From assembly GCF_954871325.1 (NCBI RefSeq), contig NC_088776.1, positions 35,388,508 to 35,452,507 on the forward strand: a stretch of 64,000 nt of DNA, written 5' to 3'. Source of the stretch: Gordionus sp. m RMFG-2023 (lineage: Eukaryota > Nematomorpha > Gordioida > Chordodea > Parachordodidae). The notes under the pieces were generated by a model. That model was not told the origin of the DNA, made no database searches, and saw only the letters and a program-made list of their open reading frames with translations. Position numbers and translations under genes: made by a program. This document shows, in pieces, positions 37,901-49,900 of this stretch. Position 1 is the stretch's first letter, and every line of letters starts with the position of its first letter.

Positions 37901-40900
37901 AACGCTAATCCTACCCCCCCCCCCCCCCTACACAAAAAATTAAACTCATAACGTAAAAACACGCTTCTAATATAAATTAGTCCATAAATTTTGTAATTTA
38001 GGCACAAGTAAACATATGTATCAAATTAATATTTTTTTGGGGGGGGGGGGTATTTGTTATAATAAAATAAATAGGCCAATAAAAAATTAATATGAATGCA
38101 TTGACATAACTACTAAGAGGTAGGGTAACCGGGATCTGCCCTTTCATTTGAAATCACTTCCCCTAATTATATTTTATATGCATTTGATTTGTTGTAAAAT
38201 AAGGATTTAAATAAAATTATATTTTGTACCCTAACCCTGTAATATGTGTAGATATTATAAAACTTATTCTGATGCATTTTTTCGTAAACTAAATTTTAAT
38301 TTTAGACCATTTTTAAGTTTGCCCCATATTGCACCCACCAATTTTTCGTGTTTAGTTATGCCACTGAATGAATGCCTTTTTTTTATAAACGTAAACATTA
38401 AATTTGTAGCTTCAGGTGGAATGGATAGCATTCTCATGTTATGGAGCTTTAGACCGCCAATGAGAGCCTATAAATTCGATGATCATAAGGTTTTATTTAC
38501 TATACATTTATTAAAATATGTGCAAAGCATATCATGTAATTATAAATTTATAGTATAATCCCCCTTATTATAAATTTTTTCATTAGCGTTATCAGTCTAA
38601 AACAGAAATTTAAAATATTAAAAACGATAACAGCTAAAAGGCTAAAATTTTGCTAGTTATAAAAAAAATCAACTCGTTTATAGAATGTAAGAAATAGAGC
38701 ATTTAAATGGATATATGTATTGATATTTATTATTGTAATTTCATAATACAGGATGCGATATTTAGCATAGCTTTTTCGCCTACTGGTCATCTCTTAGCAT
38801 CTGGTTCGAGGGATAAAACTGTCAGATTATGGGTCCCATCTATGTAAGCAAGTGAATAAAAAGTGAAATTTTTGCAAAGAATATTTTTTATAATAGAAAA
38901 GGTGAATCGACAGTATTTAAAGCTCACATGGCAACTGTTCGGAGTGTTGATTTTTCGAACGATGGCTTATTATTGTTGACCTCTTCAGACGACAAGACTG
39001 TTAAAGTATATAAATATTTATTGTATCCACTCATTATAAACTAAAAATATATTCGATTCTCATAATCATATATATCTATACGTATTTTCCTACTACTAGC
39101 TATGGTCTGTACAAAGACAGAGATACCAGTACAGTTTTTCTCAGCACACGAATTGGGTACGATGTGCCAAGTAAATCATTATTTTGTTTTAAAATTCCGA
39201 TTATTATCTAAATACTTTCCAATGAATGATTATCAAAGATTTTCGCCGGATAGTCAATTGATAGTTACGGCAAGCGATGATAAAACTATTAAATTATGGG
39301 ACCGTATAACAAAAGATTGCATTCACACATATTTTGAACATCACGGATTCGCTAATTATGTGGAATTTCACCCAGGGGGAACTAGTTTTGCCGCGGCATG
39401 CACAGACAGAACGATTAAAATATGGGATGTTAGGAATCATAAAATGTTGCAGCATTATCAGGGTAAGGGGTTTTCCACTCAATAAAAATTATAATTTTAT
39501 ATTTAAAGAATACATATTTCAATCGATAAGAGAATGTTTGCCCCAATTGTAATGCCTAAAATATAAAATACTTATAGCCTAGGAGTAATAAAGACCCTGC
39601 TCACCCGAAAATGTAAAGGGACCTTAAAAAAAAACATTTGTATAGGTGATGGGTAGGGGTAGTGTTGTTAAACGGCTCGATTTGAGCCGTTTTTAAAAAC
39701 GGCTAACTCAATATTTTATCTAGAATAATATTACGCAAGCCTGAAGATTTTACACATAGATAGCACATTGGTCTAGACATCAATTAGAGAAATCTCGAGG
39801 CTTAGGCAATATTTTTCTATCTAAAATATTGAGTTAGCCGTTTTTAAACTCAAAACGAGTCGTTTAACAACACTAGGTAGGGGGATAATATTTTCCCAGA
39901 TGAAGGCCATCAAAGTTTTGGATAGCCTATGAAAATTATCAAATAATTTATAAAATCTGTCAAAATTTTTAAAATATATATTATAGTATGAAATAATTCG
40001 GAAATGTTTGATTTAGTTTTATAGCAACATATTTAATTAAAAATAATTATGAAACCACATAAGTTGTAGCAATGTGCATATTAATAAATTAAGCACATGA
40101 TGCATCAGTTAATTCGCTATCTTTCCATCCATCGGGAAATTATATCATTAGTGCTTCAAGTGATTCTACGCTGAAAATTTTAGATCTTATGGAAGGCCGT
40201 TTATATTATACTTTGCATGGTCATCAGGTATAATTTTATTTTAAACTAATATTAAAAATTATAAATTAGGGTTCCGTGTTAACAGTAAAATTTTCGAAAA
40301 CTGGAGAGTATTTTGCATCAGGTGGAGCCGATGAACAAGTTTAAGATCAATTTTAAAAATTCGATTTATATTTTATTATAAAAAGGTTTTGATCTGGAAA
40401 ACAAATTTCGATGATGCAGATTATGGCGCTGCCTATCCCAGAGGTAAAGTTGTAACTCATATACCACCGTCATTATCAATAGAAGGCATAACCCCTAAGA
40501 CTACAAACTTAATGACGCCAGCAGCTATGTCATCCACTACTTCTATTGAAAAAGGCACAAATTTGAACCCAATCCACGGTGGTAGCATAAGGAAGGCCAA
40601 AAATTCGATGGTTTAGATATTTTTAAAAAATCACTAAAAACCTTCAAAAACTAAACCATTTCCCGCTTTTAAATACCAAGTTACCTCGAGAATTAAATTG
40701 TTCTATCCTATTATTGCTTATTGTAGGTTTTTTTAAAAGAAATAAATTATTTTCAATTCATCTATTTTAATTTATATAACCACCTAAAATATTTTTGGAG
40801 AAGGTTATGGTCGAAACCGAAGAATCAATGGCAAATAAATCGGATGTGAATGATTTGAGATCTTCCATGGATCACGTGATTAAGCAATTAGAAGAATTGA

Positions 40901-43233
40901 CCCAGGTATTTCATAGTAATATTATAAGACTGTTTATTAGGTACAGCCAGTGTTGTTAAACGCTACTTTTAAAAGTAGCGCGCTATCGCTACCGCTATTT
41001 TATAAAAAAAATAGCGCGCTATTAGCTACTTTTTACGCTATTTTGATTTTTTTTTAAAAATATTTTTTACGTAACTTTATTTCCACAAATAAATATTGGT
41101 ATAAAAACATGACTATAATTTGTTACATATATATAAATATATAATTTATTTATTATTGCACTTTAATAATAATAACATTTCGGTACTGTCATCCCCAAAT
41201 CTAGAGCGATGATCAGAAAGTATAAGCTTTGCCATACTAAATAATCGTTCAGCACTAGCACTTGAGCGCAACGCAGTATTAAATTTAATAAACACTTTTT
41301 ATATGAAAAAAATTATAAAAATATTATATGAGTATTTTTAGATTTAAAAAAAGCATCTAGAGATTCAATAATATTATTATTATTATTTATTTCAAAAAAA
41401 TCATCTATGGAAGGCCGCGGTTTCGATCTTGCTACAGTATTAGTATCGTGGTTAGGCATGACATTTTTTAACGTTACCATCAGCCTATCAAGTTGCCCTT
41501 TAGATTCAGTTAAATTATTGTATGGCCAATTTAACTTAAAACTAGGATGAACTATAACAGCTATTACATTATCATCATCATACAGATCTGGAAATCTAAT
41601 TTATATAAAGCGATTGTATTTATAAAAAAAGAAGAATACCTTTTTAATTTTCAAAATTTAAATTTATCTGAGATTTAGATTTATTTATAAAAAAATATTA
41701 AAATAGCATAAAATTATGGTAAATAAAGATTTTAAAAATATAATTATTATACACAAGGTAATTAATAATATATTAATTTTGAATTTTATATTAATACTAT
41801 ATATTAATATTATAGAAAGGATAATCTATATTTTTCTCATTTTCCAAAGAAATTTCGCTATCTTCAACAATCTCACACATTTTTAATAACTAGATTTATA
41901 ATGCTAACTACATTTATAATGTATATTTTTAAATATAAATTTAAATTTCAAAATTAAATTAAATAAAAGGATTATAATTTTAGATTTAATAAAAAATATT
42001 TTTTAGATGTATTTATTATATAAAATTGAAAATAGCGAGCTTCGGCTATCGCTATTTTCTAAAAAAAGTAGCCAGCTAAAGCTACCGCAAAAAAGTAGCG
42101 CGCTATTTTAACTACACTGGGTACAGCATAGCCATTAATAATTCCTATTACGAAAAAAAGTGTTCATGTAGCAAAATGCTATATTTTAGCAAATCAACTG
42201 ACCACTTCCTATAATTGACCTTGGAAGTAAATGATATTAATTAGACAGTTGAAAATTCCATATGATGGATCATTTAAACATTTACTCGTTCCTATATTTT
42301 AGATTTCCTTAGGAAATCATTAGCCTAAATTGTAAACCAAATTTTAAAATGCGGTTCAAACCTTAATATGAACAAATATTTATAAAATCAGGTTGGGCAT
42401 AAAAATTTTAACCGGTTATTTCTGAAAAATTCAAAAAATATAATCCCGAGAATAGAAATAAATCGCTTTCCAATTCTCTGATTTTCAGTATTTTAAGCAT
42501 ATGCTCTTATATTTATAATTAATTTGCAATAAATCTAAGGCAACAGTTACTAAACGATACTTTTCAAATGGATTTAGATACAGATGCACGACTTAAAAGG
42601 TACTAGATAAATAAGAACCAAAAAATATGTAGTTATACATATAATTTTTTAAGGATACATTAAAGTGAGCCAAACATTTTTTAATCAGTTTGATATTCTA
42701 TTAATCATTCTCGAAGTTATGTCAGTGATGCATCCCTGTTTATTCTTAATCACATTAAAAATCTATCCACTGGTGAATAGGAAAGTAGTGTTGTTATACT
42801 TTATATATAACATATTTATATTAGGTTTATTTTAAATTTTAAATTCTGACAATTATTATTTTTTAAATTAAAGTTTGATGGATTTTATCCTTACCATATC
42901 CTATAAGGGGTGTTTAAGAAAATAGAAAGATTTTTTTGGGTCTCTGTAAAATAAAATTAAGCTCGTTTGTTTTAAATAATGTATCTAGCTAGATAGATAC
43001 AACATATATGTATCTAGATACTTTATTAACTCTGCAAGAGATTAATTATGCAGCAAACATTATCTTTCAATGTTAGCTGGGACACAATCAGGGCAATAAA
43101 AAACTTTATCAAATTTTGTTTTTTATATATCCTACTTTTGCTATAGACAGTTTCCATAATTGAAGAAAGGACAACTATGACTGAAAATAAAGTAACAGAT
43201 ATGATACAAAATCAACGAAGCGATGATAAATAA
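31988..43233 (+). CDS. POC1: POC1 centriolar WD40 protein, twelve exons
   Basis: Exons: 31988-32002, 32466-32550, 38410-38489, 38752-38843, 38897-39005, 39100-39170, 39239-39462, 40094-40227, 40270-40338, 40386-40610, 40801-40905 and 43147-43233. All have GT-AG borders and consistent phase, giving 431 residues (human POC1A is about 407, POC1B about 478). Seven WD40 repeats follow an N-terminal [20 protein letters not shown], with [49 protein letters not shown] and [16 protein letters not shown] all matching POC1. A Ser/Thr-rich linker leads to the C-terminal POC1 coiled coil, [11 protein letters not shown] then [19 protein letters not shown]1 stabilises centriole triplets and basal bodies (family knowledge). 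Intron 2 is 5.9 kb; introns 7 and 11 hold hAT-type elements. Confidence 0.96.
33270..33660. mobile_element. hAT relic related to the 56752 element (POC1 intron 2)
   Basis: The left part has the TAGTTACAGTTAAAAGTTAC and AAGTTACTAGTAAC words seen at the ends of the element at 56752-57960. The right part, CTCCAAAAATAAACTTACCT, CGAATAAACAAACTTTCC and GGGAGCTCTT, matches the hAT dimerisation-domain coding of that element at the nucleotide level (minus strand). The reading frame is broken and the right terminus is not seen. Confidence 0.65.
33719..33972. repeat. 127-bp tandem duplication (POC1 intron 2)
   Basis: The segment starting near TTAAGTTTCTGATCTGAG at 33721 recurs at 33848 with no differences noticed through GGAACTGAAGAAAGTATTTT. 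Like the duplication at 17341, it is recent and short. Confidence 0.9.
35735..36221 (+). repeat. Pair of direct repeats with AATCTATTAATAA(C/A)ATTGTTACTT (POC1 intron 2)
   Basis: The block at 35745-35818 (two internal copies of TCTATTAATAAxATTGTTACTT ending TATATGTAACA) recurs at 36152-36221. The intervening 330 bp contains two further diverged repeats (GGGTCAGAGGATTA against GGATCAGAGGATTA). No coding was seen. Confidence 0.75.
36736..37750. mobile_element. TIR DNA element with AGGCGCGTAG ends (POC1 intron 2)
   Basis: The left end is AGGCGCGTAGTCATCGGGG and the right end, read inverted, is TAGGCGCGTAGCTAGGAAT. About 1.0 kb separates them and no transposase was recognised. The ends resemble the TAGGCGTAGCCAGGA ends at 9057, which suggests a related nonautonomous family. 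The target duplication is unclear. Confidence 0.6.
39660..39875. mobile_element. 216-bp hAT-type MITE (POC1 intron 7)
   Basis: The ends are TAGTGTTGTTAAACGGCTCG and GAGTCGTTTAACAACACTA, with an exact 8-bp target duplication GGTAGGGG at 39652-39659 and 39876-39883. AAACGGCT/AGCCGTTTT words are reiterated, and the whole element can fold into a long hairpin. A core with GCAAGCCTGAAGATTTT and AAATCTCGAGGCTTA is shared with 56160-56364. It is noncoding. Confidence 0.93.
40948..42119 (-). mobile_element. hAT element, 1.17 kb, internally deleted (POC1 intron 11)
   Basis: The ends are CAGTGTTGTTAAACGCTAC and TAGTTAAAATAGCGCGCTAC (right end inverted: CAGTGTAGTTAAAATAGCG). An exact 8-bp target duplication GGTACAGC lies at 40940-40947 and 42120-42127. 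TAGCG/CGCTA words are reiterated at both ends. On the minus strand about 41290-41180 encodes the hAT dimerisation domain ([20 protein letters not shown]), and 41480-41380 encodes the preceding [18 protein letters not shown]. The catalytic core is missing. Confidence 0.93.
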
Positions 43234-43922
43234 GAATTCCATTAAAATTTGTTCTATATTATATTTTAATTGACAAATTAATATATATCGCCCGCAACGT
43301 TTTCTCGCATTTATATTAGCCTTGATTTCTGTAAAAATCTTAAATTCCCGGTTTAATACCTGGTCAAGTTATAAGCGGGTTACAACCATAGTATACTTAA
43401 ATAATATTTAATGCAAAAAAATAATTTATTTAAAAAAGTTCAATGCAAAATGTAATGCAAAATTTTAATTATGGTATTATATAAATTTGGTGTTGTTTGA
43501 TAAAACATTTTGACGCGAATATATTATTGCTTAAAAATAATTATTATTATACTAGTATGAGGTAATAATAAACTATAATTTTTTTATGATAATTTATATT
43601 TTATAAATAAATTTAAAAATTTGTTTTATAATATAAATTTGTGATCTATATTTTTTTAAAAATAAATGGCAATTAAAATGCATATAAGATCAAACATTTC
43701 CTCAATACGAAAAAACAACAATTAATTACAGATATAAAGTGCTCTAGAAATATAAAATTGATATACTAATAATAAATTACTCAAATATTTTTATTATTAT
43801 GACAATGTCTAACACATATACAAATTCTTGTTTTCACCTTATCCCATGATTAAAAAATATTGATGCAACAAGGGATAAAATTATTCAGAGTTAAACAGAA
43901 ATAAATATTTAACAATTCACCC
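43234..43922. other. Convergent intergenic region between POC1 and ATP9
   Basis: Only 689 bp separate the two stop codons, which face each other. It must hold both 3' ends. AATAAA-type words appear on both strands (for example the plus-strand GGTAATAATAAACT near 43562 and AATAAATTACTC near 43772). No element or RNA gene is seen. Confidence 0.6.
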
Positions 43923-46900
43923 TCAATTTAATTTGGCGTAGATAGGGGGAGATATTTTGCGGGCCAAAACCTTGAATAACACCAGCGGTACGCAACTTAC
44001 CAAAGTAACTACACAAACTTTCCACACGAAGGTGAGGGAGGACCTAAGGACAAAATCTCTATCGAAATAATGGTCCCGGAAGATAACGAGCGAGAGTAGG
44101 TAAACGGCGATACTGAATGTTTCGGCCGAAATGACGGCCCAATGCTTCCACCTCCTGACGGTAAGGGTCACCATGAGAAGTTCATTGACTATCAGGGCTG
44201 TGAATGTAATAGATACCACATGAACAAACTCGTCTTCGAACAAGAGAAAAGCCCCGATCATTATTACGCTTCCTTTTAATTTATATATTCAATCAAGTTA
44301 ATCTCTTAGTTTAAAAAAAAAGATAAAGGGGAAAAAGGGAAATACAAAGAACCCGTTACTGGTTAACGGTGCATATATACACCACATCCTATATATCATT
44401 TTTAAACATAGTAGTTTTTATTTTAAAAAATAATAAAAAAAGGTTTTTATATTGTTCAGACACTGTACCTCAAAACTAAAAAAGAAAAATATGAAAAAAA
44501 TATTTTTTATGTTCCTAAGAAGCCCTCAAACATGGCGAATTTATGAGGTTTAAAATGCAAAGTCTTCTATGTGATCTCACGAGCATATTAAGAAATTATT
44601 TCGATGAAAACTAATGTGTATATTTCTTTTTATAGATATATCAATATTTGTCGATCATTTTTGAATTTTTAAATAATTAAAATTTTAATAGGTAACCATA
44701 TAAAGTTGACTGGTGTATAATACACCGTTAACCATTTATCAGTATAAATTATTTTAAAAAATTCAAACAAATCTAATTTAATAATGAATTAAATTTTTTA
44801 TTTATACTTAAAACGAGTACGTCACTAAGGAATTGGGGGGGGGGGGGGGTGGGAGGAGGTGGCTCGAGCCTCCTGAAAGTTTTGAAAAAAATTTTTGAGC
44901 CCCATGAGAATCGAATAATATCTTTCTTTTAAATTTTTTATCTCAACCTAATTATATCAAATTATTCGCAAATATTCGGTTCATAAATATTCGAAAATTA
45001 AAATTATTCATAAAAATTTTAAATTATTTGTACCCTCTTCCTTGCTGAACATTTTTTTTCTTATTATGCACCTGTTTTGTCAATTCAATCAAAATTATCA
45101 AAATAATAATAACTAATTAAAAAATCAAGATTCTATGAAAGAATAAATCGTTTTCTAAAATGACTTAACAAATGAAGGAGTTTTACCTTCAGATACTACT
45201 GGTGAATCCGAGATTCAAATTTAATTGATGACGACATTCCAGAACCATCTTCTACAAGAAGCTACTCTTTAATTTCGCCATTTAAAATAGAGAAAACAGA
45301 TACGTTATATTCTACAATTCCTTTCGATGGGGAAAATGAAGATATAATAAAACTTAAGACAATTTACATGGTAAAAATCCATCAGATATATATTTTTTAA
45401 TTTTCGGCAAAGACTTATATTCCCTATTTGTAGATCAAAGCAACATTTATGCAAAACAAATGAATAGGTCTAATAATGTATAACCATCCCAGATATTAGA
45501 GATTTATTGGAATTCTATTATTTACTGGATAATTTGCTCCCACAGGAAAAGATGTATTGGTCTAATAATAGTGATATTTCTATTCCAATAATCCGAAATA
45601 CAATGACCCAATGTTAATTACAAAATTTGAAATATAATATTCACTTGGCAGACAATACTAAAAATATATATGATAGATTTTATAAAGATAAGGCCTTACA
45701 AAACCAAATTATCATAAAATATATTTTGATAATTTCTATAAACCTTTGTCATACTTAAAACAAATGGAATATTTTACAACTGGAACTGTGAAAGATAATA
45801 AAATGGATCATTGCCCAGTTGAATCTATAAATGCTGTAGCATAAAAAAGAAAGAGGATATTATGATTGTAGGTTCGAAAATTCCTCAACCAAATATGATT
45901 CACTGTTTATAACAAACACATGGGTGGGATCTGTGTGATAATCCCATATCTACATATAGAATAAAAATAAGAGGGAAAAAAGGACGGTGGCTAATAATTT
46001 TATCGATGTAGCTTTGGTAAATTCGTGGAAAATCAAATTCATGAATCGAGATGACAAGAAGAGTTTGCTTGCATTTAGGCGAGAAATTACTAACTACTTC
46101 CTTCGAACACCAATAAACATTGAAATATATTTAAGTACAGGGCATGCAAGCCAGTTTGCAAGCGAAAACTCTACTGATTCATTCATCTATAAATTATTTT
46201 CCAAAATTATAGATGGAAAAAGACGTAGATGCAGATATCGTCCAAGATATATGTGCCAAACATATCAAATCACACTTTGTATTAAATTTTTTAGGGATTT
46301 TCATAATATATAAACATTTTTTCGTTTTTATTATAAATTAATAGAAAAAGAATAAAGATTAGATTTCTAGCGTTTTTTGATCTTCTAGTATTATACATAA
46401 TTTATATCTTTTGTAAAAACAAAAATCAGAAAAATGTAACGATTGTCATTCATATAATATTCAGAAGACCGTCGTGTATTTCATCATATTTTTTTTAAAA
46501 AAAATAAAGTTAGATAATTATATATAATGTATTATTTAATTCCGATAAAACTTTCTTATAAACTAAAAATATAGTTTTGTACTAGTAAATTATTTTAAAA
46601 ATATATAATTTAGATTATGTAATAGTGTAAGTTTAATGAAGCTATTATCGCTATTTTAAAAGTAAATAAGATTAGAACTTAAATAAAAATATTTAAAATG
46701 TTTTACAATTTATTAACGACATCTATGAAACAAAATTATATTTATATATTATTATAAGAAAAATATTTTTTCCAATCGGCGATTTGATAAATATTCTAAA
46801 GTTTTAAATGTTCTTTCTCCTAAAAAATTTTATTTGGCATTTTTTTTATTATTTTAAATTATAGATCATAAAAACAAATGTAAATATAACATCAAGATGA

Positions 46901-49900
46901 CCATATATTCTACTCTACTATATATCATATCATCTATTATTTTTAATAATTTTTAATGAGGGTCATTTAAAAATTAAAAATATATAATTAAATTTATATT
47001 TACAGGTCTTTTCTAAAATGTAAAATTATAGAAAAATCAGATTATTTATATATATGGTTGTGAATTTTTATTTTTAAATAGTTTTCTTAAAATATAGTCA
47101 TTATAGTATCTAAATATTTATTTTATCCAGTTACTAAAACTAGAGACGTGCAAGTTAAATTTTTTCCGGTCTGAGCCCGTTCTGACCAGAAATATATTAT
47201 TTTAAGACCAAATTATTATTCTTATTTTAGGCCGAAGTCCAGCCAGAAATTTTCAATTTCAGACATAAAAACGCATATAATAAAGTTAAATAAAAATCAC
47301 CAATTGCTTAGTCCTAATTCTAGAAGATTTTAATATTAAACCCACGTTTTTATATATTTTTAATTTAATCCTCAATCTAACAGCTGACTTGCAGGGTTCT
47401 AACTAAAACGCCAAATCTAATTTATAGAATTGTTAAATGATATGTTAATTTTTAAAATCCATGTAAAAATCTCAAAATTAACAATACTTTCAAAAACAAA
47501 AATGAATTTAAAAATTAAAAGCTACAACTTTTTGTTTTTTTCAGTCCTATGTAAAAAGGCTCGATGATGTTTTGAATAAAACATAGGTCAAAAACTTGCT
47601 AAATAAAGAGCAAATGAGCACTTTTAAATGGAGAAAATTTGGCGAGGCATGGAATAGAAAGTTTAATTATTATTCTAAATTTCGAAGGAAAGGGGTACGA
47701 ATGGTAGTTAAATGTTATTTTTATTTAATTATGTTAAGTTTTTTTTTTTTTCTCTTTAGCTTTCACCTTTTCTGGTGGTAAGCTCCTTCAACATCTCTCT
47801 CCACTTTATGTTATTCATACAATCTCTTTTATCTATTTTATACTTCTTTATATTGGCTCTAACTTTATGGCCCCATTGAAGTTTTGGCCTTCCTCTTTTA
47901 CGTTTGCCCATCACTTCCAAACTTTCAACTTTATTTCCTATGTAGTTCATAGGCCTTCTCATTGTGTGCCCATACCACCTAAGTCTGTTTACCATTAACT
48001 TAGTCTTAATGGGCACTACCTTTAAACTATTTAGTATTCTTGTACTGCGCACCTTATCCTTTCTTGTTACCCCAGCAATCATCCTCAGCATTCTCATCTC
48101 CATAGTTTGTAGACTTCTCTCGTCTGATTCTTTGGTTGGCCATGTTTCCGAACTATATAGAATAGTTGGATGTACTATGGAACTGTAGATTTTTCCCTTT
48201 AATTTGTGTGGGATTCTTTTGTCAAATAGCACTCCAGATAAAGATCTCCACTTTAACCACCCTTGATTAATCTTATTCTTTATCTCTTTTTCTATTGTGC
48301 CGTTTGTTTGTATAGTGGAGCCCAAATATTTGCAGCTTTCAATTGCGGATATCTGCCAATCATTTATATCAATACTCTCCGTTTCATCTCCTCCTATCAC
48401 CATATACTCCGTCTTTTCTTTATTTACTTTTAATCCGTGCGTTTCTAGGATATTTATCCAATTCACTAACCTTTCTTTCATTTCATCCTTGGATTCGGCA
48501 AGTATCACAATATCATCTGCAAATATCATATTCCACGGGACTGTTTGAGGTATAGACTGTGCTAATACATCTATTACTGTAATGAAGGGAAGTGGGCTGA
48601 GAGCCGACCCTTGATAAACTCCTTCGGCTATTGTGAAGCCTGCTGAAGTACCTGTTGTGCTACGGACCATTGTTGTATGTCTCATATACATATCCTGTAT
48701 TATTCTTATATATTTTTCGGGAACTTTTTTGTGGCGTAGCGCCCACCAGATAAGTTTTCTTGAGATTCTATCGAAGGCCTTTTCTAGATCGAGAAAGACC
48801 ATGTGTAGCTTTTTGTTCTTTTCCCTGTATTTTTCACTCATTTGCCTAATTGCATGGATAGCATCGGTTGTTGATCTTCCAGGCATAAAGCCAAACTGTG
48901 TCTCTCCTATTTCGATTATATCTCTTAATCTTTTTTCTATTATTTTTTCGTATAGTTTTAGACAGTGTGACATTAGTTTTATGCCCCTGTAATTTTGACA
49001 ATTGTGTGGATCCCCTTTATTTTTGAAGATAGGAACTAGATAGCTCTGCCTCCATTTTTGGGGAACCTCTTCATTTTCAAGTATTTTATTGTACAGATTT
49101 GTGAGGAGATGTATTCCATCATCTCCTAGTGCTTTAAGGCTTTCTATTGGAATATCGTCTGGACCCCTAGCTTTGTTGTTTTTCATATGCTTGAGGCATG
49201 TGATTATTTCTTGTTCTGTTATAGGTTGTACAAGGTTTTGACAAGTGGAGTGTTCATCGAGATGCAATATGTGGGAATTAAAGTTGAGAAGCTCCTGAAA
49301 ATATTCTTTCCATCTATTTATTATTTCTTTTTCCTTTATTATCAATTTCCCATCTTTATTTTTGATTACTTTCGGAGCTCCGTTTATATTCCTAGAGTTC
49401 TTTTCTCGCTGTTTGGCTAATCTGTATATTTTATATTGCCCTTCTTTGGTATGTAGATCTTCGTACATGTCATCGTATGCCATAGATTTGGCCCTAGCCA
49501 CCGCCTTTATAGCTAATCTCTTGGATTTTTTGTATCTTGACTTGTCATCTGCATTTTTGGATTTGTACCATATTTTATAAAGGGCTTTTTTCTCCTGTAT
49601 AGTGGCTTGTACCTCTTGATTCCACCACCATAATTCTTTGTGTGATTTGTTGCCTCCTCTTGTCAAGCCTAGCGTCGATTTTGCAGTGTCTATTAATCTA
49701 AGGTCTTTCCAGATTTTTTCACTGACTTGTGAGCAATTTATTGTTTCAATGTTTGCATTGATTGCAAAGGCATCTGTCATTGTTTTTAATTTGCCCCATT
49801 TGATGCATGGTTCCAGTTTTATCTTATTTTGAGTGGATTTATTTGAGATTTGTAAATCCATGATTAGTAGCTTGTGTTGCGCGGCGATATCTTCTCCTGG

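Noticed and set aside
38244-38558. Single-exon reading of a 104-codon frame across POC1 exon 3
   Set aside because: Only 38410-38489 matches POC1 and has acceptor and donor sites. The rest is intron read-through.
39102-39485. Single-exon reading of a 127-codon frame across POC1 exons 6-7
   Set aside because: Conserved WD40 residues require removal of 39171-39238 and a slightly different start frame and end.
40611-40620. POC1 ending at the TAG near 40614
   Set aside because: A donor lies at 40611, and two further in-frame exons encode the conserved POC1 C-terminal coiled coil.
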